From: an uncultured Eubacteriales bacterium
GTDB taxonomy: Bacteria > Bacillota > Clostridia > Peptostreptococcales > Anaerovoracaceae
Assembly (NCBI GenBank): GCA_902772685.1
Contig: CACYBO010000178.1
Location: forward strand, 1 to 9,430
Reading direction: 5' to 3'
DNA: 9,430 nt
Positions 7,394-9,430 of this stretch are shown here, piece after piece. The notes beneath the pieces were generated by a model. It did no database searches, was not told the origin of the DNA, and saw only the letters and a list, made by a program, of their open reading frames with translations. The translations under genes and the position numbers were made by a program. Positions within the stretch are counted from its first letter, which is position 1, and each line of letters opens with the position of its first letter.

Positions 7394-8548
7394 TTATACA
7401 TATCTGCAGATGTATCCGTTCATCCGCACGCTCCAGCCTAGTTCATTCTCTTTCATGACATCGGTACGGAGACGTGCGCGTTCGATGCTGCCCAGACGAT
7501 TCATGTCGTTCAGATCATAGGCGCGCAGTGTCCTGCGCAAAAGCTGGAAGACCCGGCGGTCCTCTTCGGGAAGATCCAGATAGCGGTCGACCAGCTGCAG
7601 CAAGCGCCTTTTATCTGAAACATACCCTTCTACATTCTGCAGAAGGTTGATCATATGGTCGCTGATGAGATACGTCGAGATACTGTCATCTGCCAACTCG
7701 ATCACACGCCGGATCTCGCGGACTTTATCGTCATCACCGCACAGTTCAAACTTTCCTTCTTCCCAATCCTGATAGAGTTCCGTCCCCGGTTTGATCGCAG
7801 CCGTTCTGATGCGGACGAAATCGGGGCCAACCGCATTGATGACCTCCGCAGTGCCCTCTGCGTTGTCTGCGGACAGGTCTTTTCCTCCGACGCCCGGCAT
7901 GAAGTAGATGCTCAATTCAATGCCGCCTTCTTTGATCGCGCGGCCGGCGCGAATCTGCTGTTCCTGCGTAACACCCTTGTTGATGCGCTTAAGCACCGCG
8001 TCTGATCCTGACTCAAACCCGGAGTGGATACGGTCCAGACCTGCTGCCTTGAGCTCTGCAAAGTCCGCCGCTGAAGAACGGGACAGGTTCTCCGCTCTGC
8101 CGTAGGAAGTAATCCGTTTGATCTGCGGGAAAACCTGACGCAGGTAAAAGAGGACATCTGTCAGTCTCCCGCTGCTCAGTGCAGTACTGTTGCCATCCTG
8201 CAGAAAGACATTTTCACCTCCGGCCAAAAGCCAGTTGGCGACGGTGTACATGCATTGACGTTCTTCATCATCGGCAAGGGCAGATAGTTCCGCATTGATT
8301 CCGTCGATGTCCCAGGATGAGCCCGGGTTGTCTGTATATTGATACTTCCGAACACGGTCTGCCCAATAGGCGATGTTGTCGATGTCTGCCCGGATGCTGT
8401 CCGCGCTGTAAGCCTTGAAATTTGTATGGCGGTACAGCTGACAGAACCGGCATTTGTTCCAGGTGCAGCCGTTGGTCACTTGGATCAGCAGGCTGTTCGC
8501 TTCGCTTGGCGGGCGGATCGGTCCGATCCTGAATACTTTATCACTCAT
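7394..8548 (-). CDS. Radical SAM protein of unknown function
   Basis: A 384-residue radical S-adenosylmethionine enzyme. Residues 24-36 (VTNGCTWNKCRFC) hold the cluster cysteines C28, C33 and C36, spaced CX4CX2C instead of the classical CX3CX2C. From memory, a group of uncharacterised radical SAM proteins shares the style GC(S/T)xNKCxFC, often after a (R)PPxEAxSLLxQVT lead, also seen here (PPSEANSLLIQVT, 13-25). The barrel continues with VFLQDGNSTAL, ITSYGRAENL, LDRIHSGFESGSDAVLKRINKG and IYFMPGVGG. No SPASM-type cysteine-rich extension or B12-binding domain is visible. The C-terminal ~100 residues are charged and helical. The product of the reaction cannot be told from sequence; relatives are sometimes mislabelled as coproporphyrinogen oxidase-like. 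The ATG at 8548 lies 5 nt after the yafQ stop with only a weak GGGGA upstream, so translation is likely coupled to the toxin gene. Confidence 0.88.
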   Translation of the reverse strand: MSDKVFRIGPIRPPSEANSLLIQVTNGCTWNKCRFCQLYRHTNFKAYSADSIRADIDNIAYWADRVRKYQYTDNPGSSWDIDGINAELSALADDEERQCMYTVANWLLAGGENVFLQDGNSTALSSGRLTDVLFYLRQVFPQIKRITSYGRAENLSRSSAADFAELKAAGLDRIHSGFESGSDAVLKRINKGVTQEQQIRAGRAIKEGGIELSIYFMPGVGGKDLSADNAEGTAEVINAVGPDFVRIRTAAIKPGTELYQDWEEGKFELCGDDDKVREIRRVIELADDSISTYLISDHMINLLQNVEGYVSDKRRLLQLVDRYLDLPEEDRRVFQLLRRTLRAYDLNDMNRLGSIERARLRTDVMKENELGWSVRMNGYICRYV

Positions 8549-8553
8549 CTAAA

Positions 8554-8835
8554 TCACATCCCCAGTACATCCGCGTGCGTTCCTGTACGCATCAACAGCA
8601 GAATCAAATCGTGTTCCTCGATCCTGTAGATCAGAAGCCAGTCCGGGACGATATGACATTCCCGGAATCCGGACAGAGGGCCGCTCAGATTGTGATCATG
8701 ATGCTTCAATTCAAGCGGCTCGCCTGCCGCCAGTTTATCCACCGTTTTCCCAAGCAGGCTTAAATCGCAGTTCCTCTTCTGCAGTCTTTTAAGATCTCTT
8801 TTAAATCTGTTTGAGAGAACGATGTTATACTTCAT
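8554..8835 (-). CDS. yafQ: YafQ-family mRNA-interferase toxin (type II toxin-antitoxin)
   Basis: Small RelE-fold ribosome-dependent endoribonuclease toxin that cleaves mRNA when released from its DinJ-like antitoxin. From the chosen start it has 93 residues, against 92 for Escherichia coli YafQ. Residues matching the E. coli catalytic set are visible: H48 in HHDHNL, H61, D65 and W66 in ECHIVPDWLLIY, R83 and H87 in MRTGTHADVL. The position of E. coli F91 is L91 here. The frame could begin three codons earlier at 8844, but ATG 8835 is better because GGAGG lies 9 nt before it, while it abuts the 8844 ATG. The gene overlaps the end of dinJ by 11 nt, the usual antitoxin-toxin arrangement. The frame is intact, so the toxin is probably functional or was until recently. 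Other RelE-superfamily names are possible, but the HxxPDWLLIY...RTGTH pattern favours YafQ. Confidence 0.92.
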   Translation of the reverse strand: MKYNIVLSNRFKRDLKRLQKRNCDLSLLGKTVDKLAAGEPLELKHHDHNLSGPLSGFRECHIVPDWLLIYRIEEHDLILLLMRTGTHADVLGM

Positions 8836-9106
8836 GAAAAACATCCTCCATCGCTTCTGCGAACGAACGGTATCTTTTATACTCCGCTGGGTTGTTCATC
8901 ATGTCATAGTATTCCCCGACCGCAGCCATGGTTTCCCGGTTCATAGTCTCCCGCTTAATTTCAAACGGGATCGCCTGAGCCTGTACCGCCTGTTTCAGAA
9001 AAATCGTTACCGCTGTAGTAAGGTCCATTCCGAGCGCGTGAAACAGCTCCTGCGCATTTCGCTTCAGGTCCTGATCCAGGTTGATGTTCGTGCTCACCTT
9101 AGCCAT
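8825..9106 (-). CDS. dinJ: DinJ/RelB-family antitoxin
   Basis: Antitoxin partner of the downstream YafQ-like toxin, 93 residues. The N-terminal ~45 residues fit a ribbon-helix-helix DNA-binding domain: strand VSTNINLD (4-11), helix DQDLKRNAQELFHALG, then DLTTAVTIFLKQAVQAQAIPFEI. This matches the DinJ/RelB style, in which MDLTTAV and AIPFE are recurring elements. The C-terminal half is charged and probably wraps the toxin. The start at 9106 has a strong AAGGAGGG about 7 nt upstream. As the first gene of the unit it lies right behind a promoter overlapped by a long palindrome, as expected for antitoxin-mediated autorepression. The overlap with yafQ supports translational coupling. Confidence 0.93.
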   Translation of the reverse strand: MAKVSTNINLDQDLKRNAQELFHALGMDLTTAVTIFLKQAVQAQAIPFEIKRETMNRETMAAVGEYYDMMNNPAEYKRYRSFAEAMEDVFHEV

Positions 9107-9126
9107 ATTCTACCCTCCTTATAAAT

Positions 9127-9165
9127 ATAATCCGCACATATTATTGCATATTATGCGCGGATTAT
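9127..9165. promoter_or_regulatory. Palindromic operator candidate for DinJ or DinJ-YafQ
   Basis: An imperfect palindrome is centred at 9146. The outer arms ATAATCCGC (9127-9135) and GCGGATTAT (9157-9165) are perfect 9-bp complements. After one mismatch four more pairs match (9137-9140 with 9152-9155), then three more (9142-9144 with 9148-9150), making 16 of 19 pairs. The core also contains CATATTAT twice, 2 bp apart, as a direct repeat. It covers the -10 and spacer of the dinJ promoter, the classic position for antitoxin autorepression. Binding by DinJ is inferred. Confidence 0.65.
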
Positions 9166-9168
9166 CAA
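9140..9168 (-). promoter_or_regulatory. Candidate sigma-70/A promoter for dinJ-yafQ
   Basis: On the minus strand, TTGATA (9168-9163) and AATAAT (9145-9140) are separated by exactly 17 bp. Each hexamer matches the consensus (TTGACA, TATAAT) at five of six bases. Transcription would start near 9133, about 27 nt before the dinJ ATG, leaving room for the AAGGAGGG site. The element is overlapped by the palindrome at 9127-9165. Confidence 0.7.
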
Positions 9169-9298
9169 CTGATTATGCTCATCTTTATGATTTTGCATTG
9201 GGATTCCGAGACGCTTAGAGAAGGCGAGTCGTAGTATTTTGATCCATAAAAAGAAAAAACTATGACGGTCCGAAGACAGCAAATGAAATCGGCAATTG

Positions 9299-9328
9299 AA
9301 AAGGGGCTGCGGTTAGCGCCGCAGCCCC
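9299..9328 (-). terminator. Rho-independent terminator of the thiolase gene
   Basis: A perfect 10-bp GC-rich stem (GGGGCTGCGG, 9303-9312, with CCGCAGCCCC, 9319-9328) has a 6-nt loop. On the minus strand it is followed by TTTTCAATT. It begins about 20 nt after the thiolase stop and separates that gene from the dinJ unit. Confidence 0.88.
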
Positions 9329-9347
9329 GAATGTTGATATTTTGTGA

Positions 9348-9430
9348 TTACATCTCTACGATGACGGATGTTCCCATGCCGCCGCCGATGCACAGAGTTG
9401 CGAGACCATAGTGGCTTCCTCTTCTCTGCA
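9348..9430 (-). CDS. Thiolase (acetyl-CoA C-acetyltransferase type), C-terminal end only
   Basis: Only the last 26 codons and the TAA stop are inside the window; the 5' part lies beyond the right edge. The visible peptide ends YGLATLCIGGGMGTSVIVEM, the hallmark C-terminus of the thiolase superfamily, where the cysteine in LCIGGGMG is the acid/base active-site residue and the glycine-rich turn follows. Degradative and biosynthetic thiolases share this block, but the LATLCIGGGMG form is most typical of acetyl-CoA C-acetyltransferase, which condenses two acetyl-CoA to acetoacetyl-CoA or does the reverse. In anaerobes the gene often belongs to a butyrate or beta-oxidation-like cluster, but nothing here shows that. 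Its terminator follows directly. Confidence 0.9.
   Translation of the reverse strand, partial: QRRGSHYGLATLCIGGGMGTSVIVEM

Noticed and set aside
9170..9298. AT-rich gap between the dinJ promoter and the thiolase terminator, searched for a small gene, RNA or mobile-element end
   Set aside because: No start with a ribosome binding site, no stable structure and no terminal repeats were seen. Only a weak 7-bp repeat with mismatches near 9209-9230 was found.

Overview
The window looks like chromosomal DNA of an anaerobic, ferredoxin-using Firmicute of the Clostridia type. This is inferred from an oxygen-sensitive indolepyruvate:ferredoxin oxidoreductase, a YitT-family membrane protein, a DinJ/YafQ toxin-antitoxin pair, consistent AGGAGG-like ribosome binding sites and moderate-to-high GC. 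No species marker is present. Every supported gene lies on the minus strand, so transcription runs from high to low coordinates. The plus-strand open frames are shadows.

From the right edge: 9430-9348 is the 3' end of a thiolase gene (acetyl-CoA C-acetyltransferase type), closed by a strong hairpin terminator at 9303-9328. A short AT-rich gap follows. It holds a promoter overlapped by a 39-bp imperfect palindrome (9127-9168). This promoter leads into dinJ (antitoxin), yafQ (toxin, overlapping dinJ), a radical SAM gene that begins only 5 nt after the yafQ stop, and a YitT-like membrane protein gene. The run appears to end at a terminator hairpin at 6498-6518.

The T-rich tail of that hairpin merges into an extended -10 promoter for a second run: iorA, iorB, a paaK-type arylacetate-CoA ligase gene, a class I aminotransferase gene and glnS (glutaminyl-tRNA synthetase, cut by the left edge). 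Gaps are 12, 6, 41 and 23 nt, with no terminator between genes, so this reads as one operon. The first four products form a connected path between an aromatic amino acid and an arylacetate: aminotransferase (amino acid <-> aryl-pyruvate), IorAB (aryl-pyruvate + CoA + oxidised ferredoxin <-> arylacetyl-CoA + CO2 + reduced ferredoxin), and ligase (arylacetyl-CoA <-> arylacetate). Chemistry alone does not say whether it runs oxidatively (amino acid fermentation) or reductively (salvage of aryl acids into amino acids). The AMP-forming ligase and the linkage to glnS lean slightly toward the reductive, biosynthetic direction.

No RNA genes, insertion sequences or CRISPR arrays were seen. No wholly new system was recognised. 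The most unusual features are the direction question for the aryl-acid operon and the toxin-antitoxin pair placed at the head of a radical SAM/YitT transcription unit.
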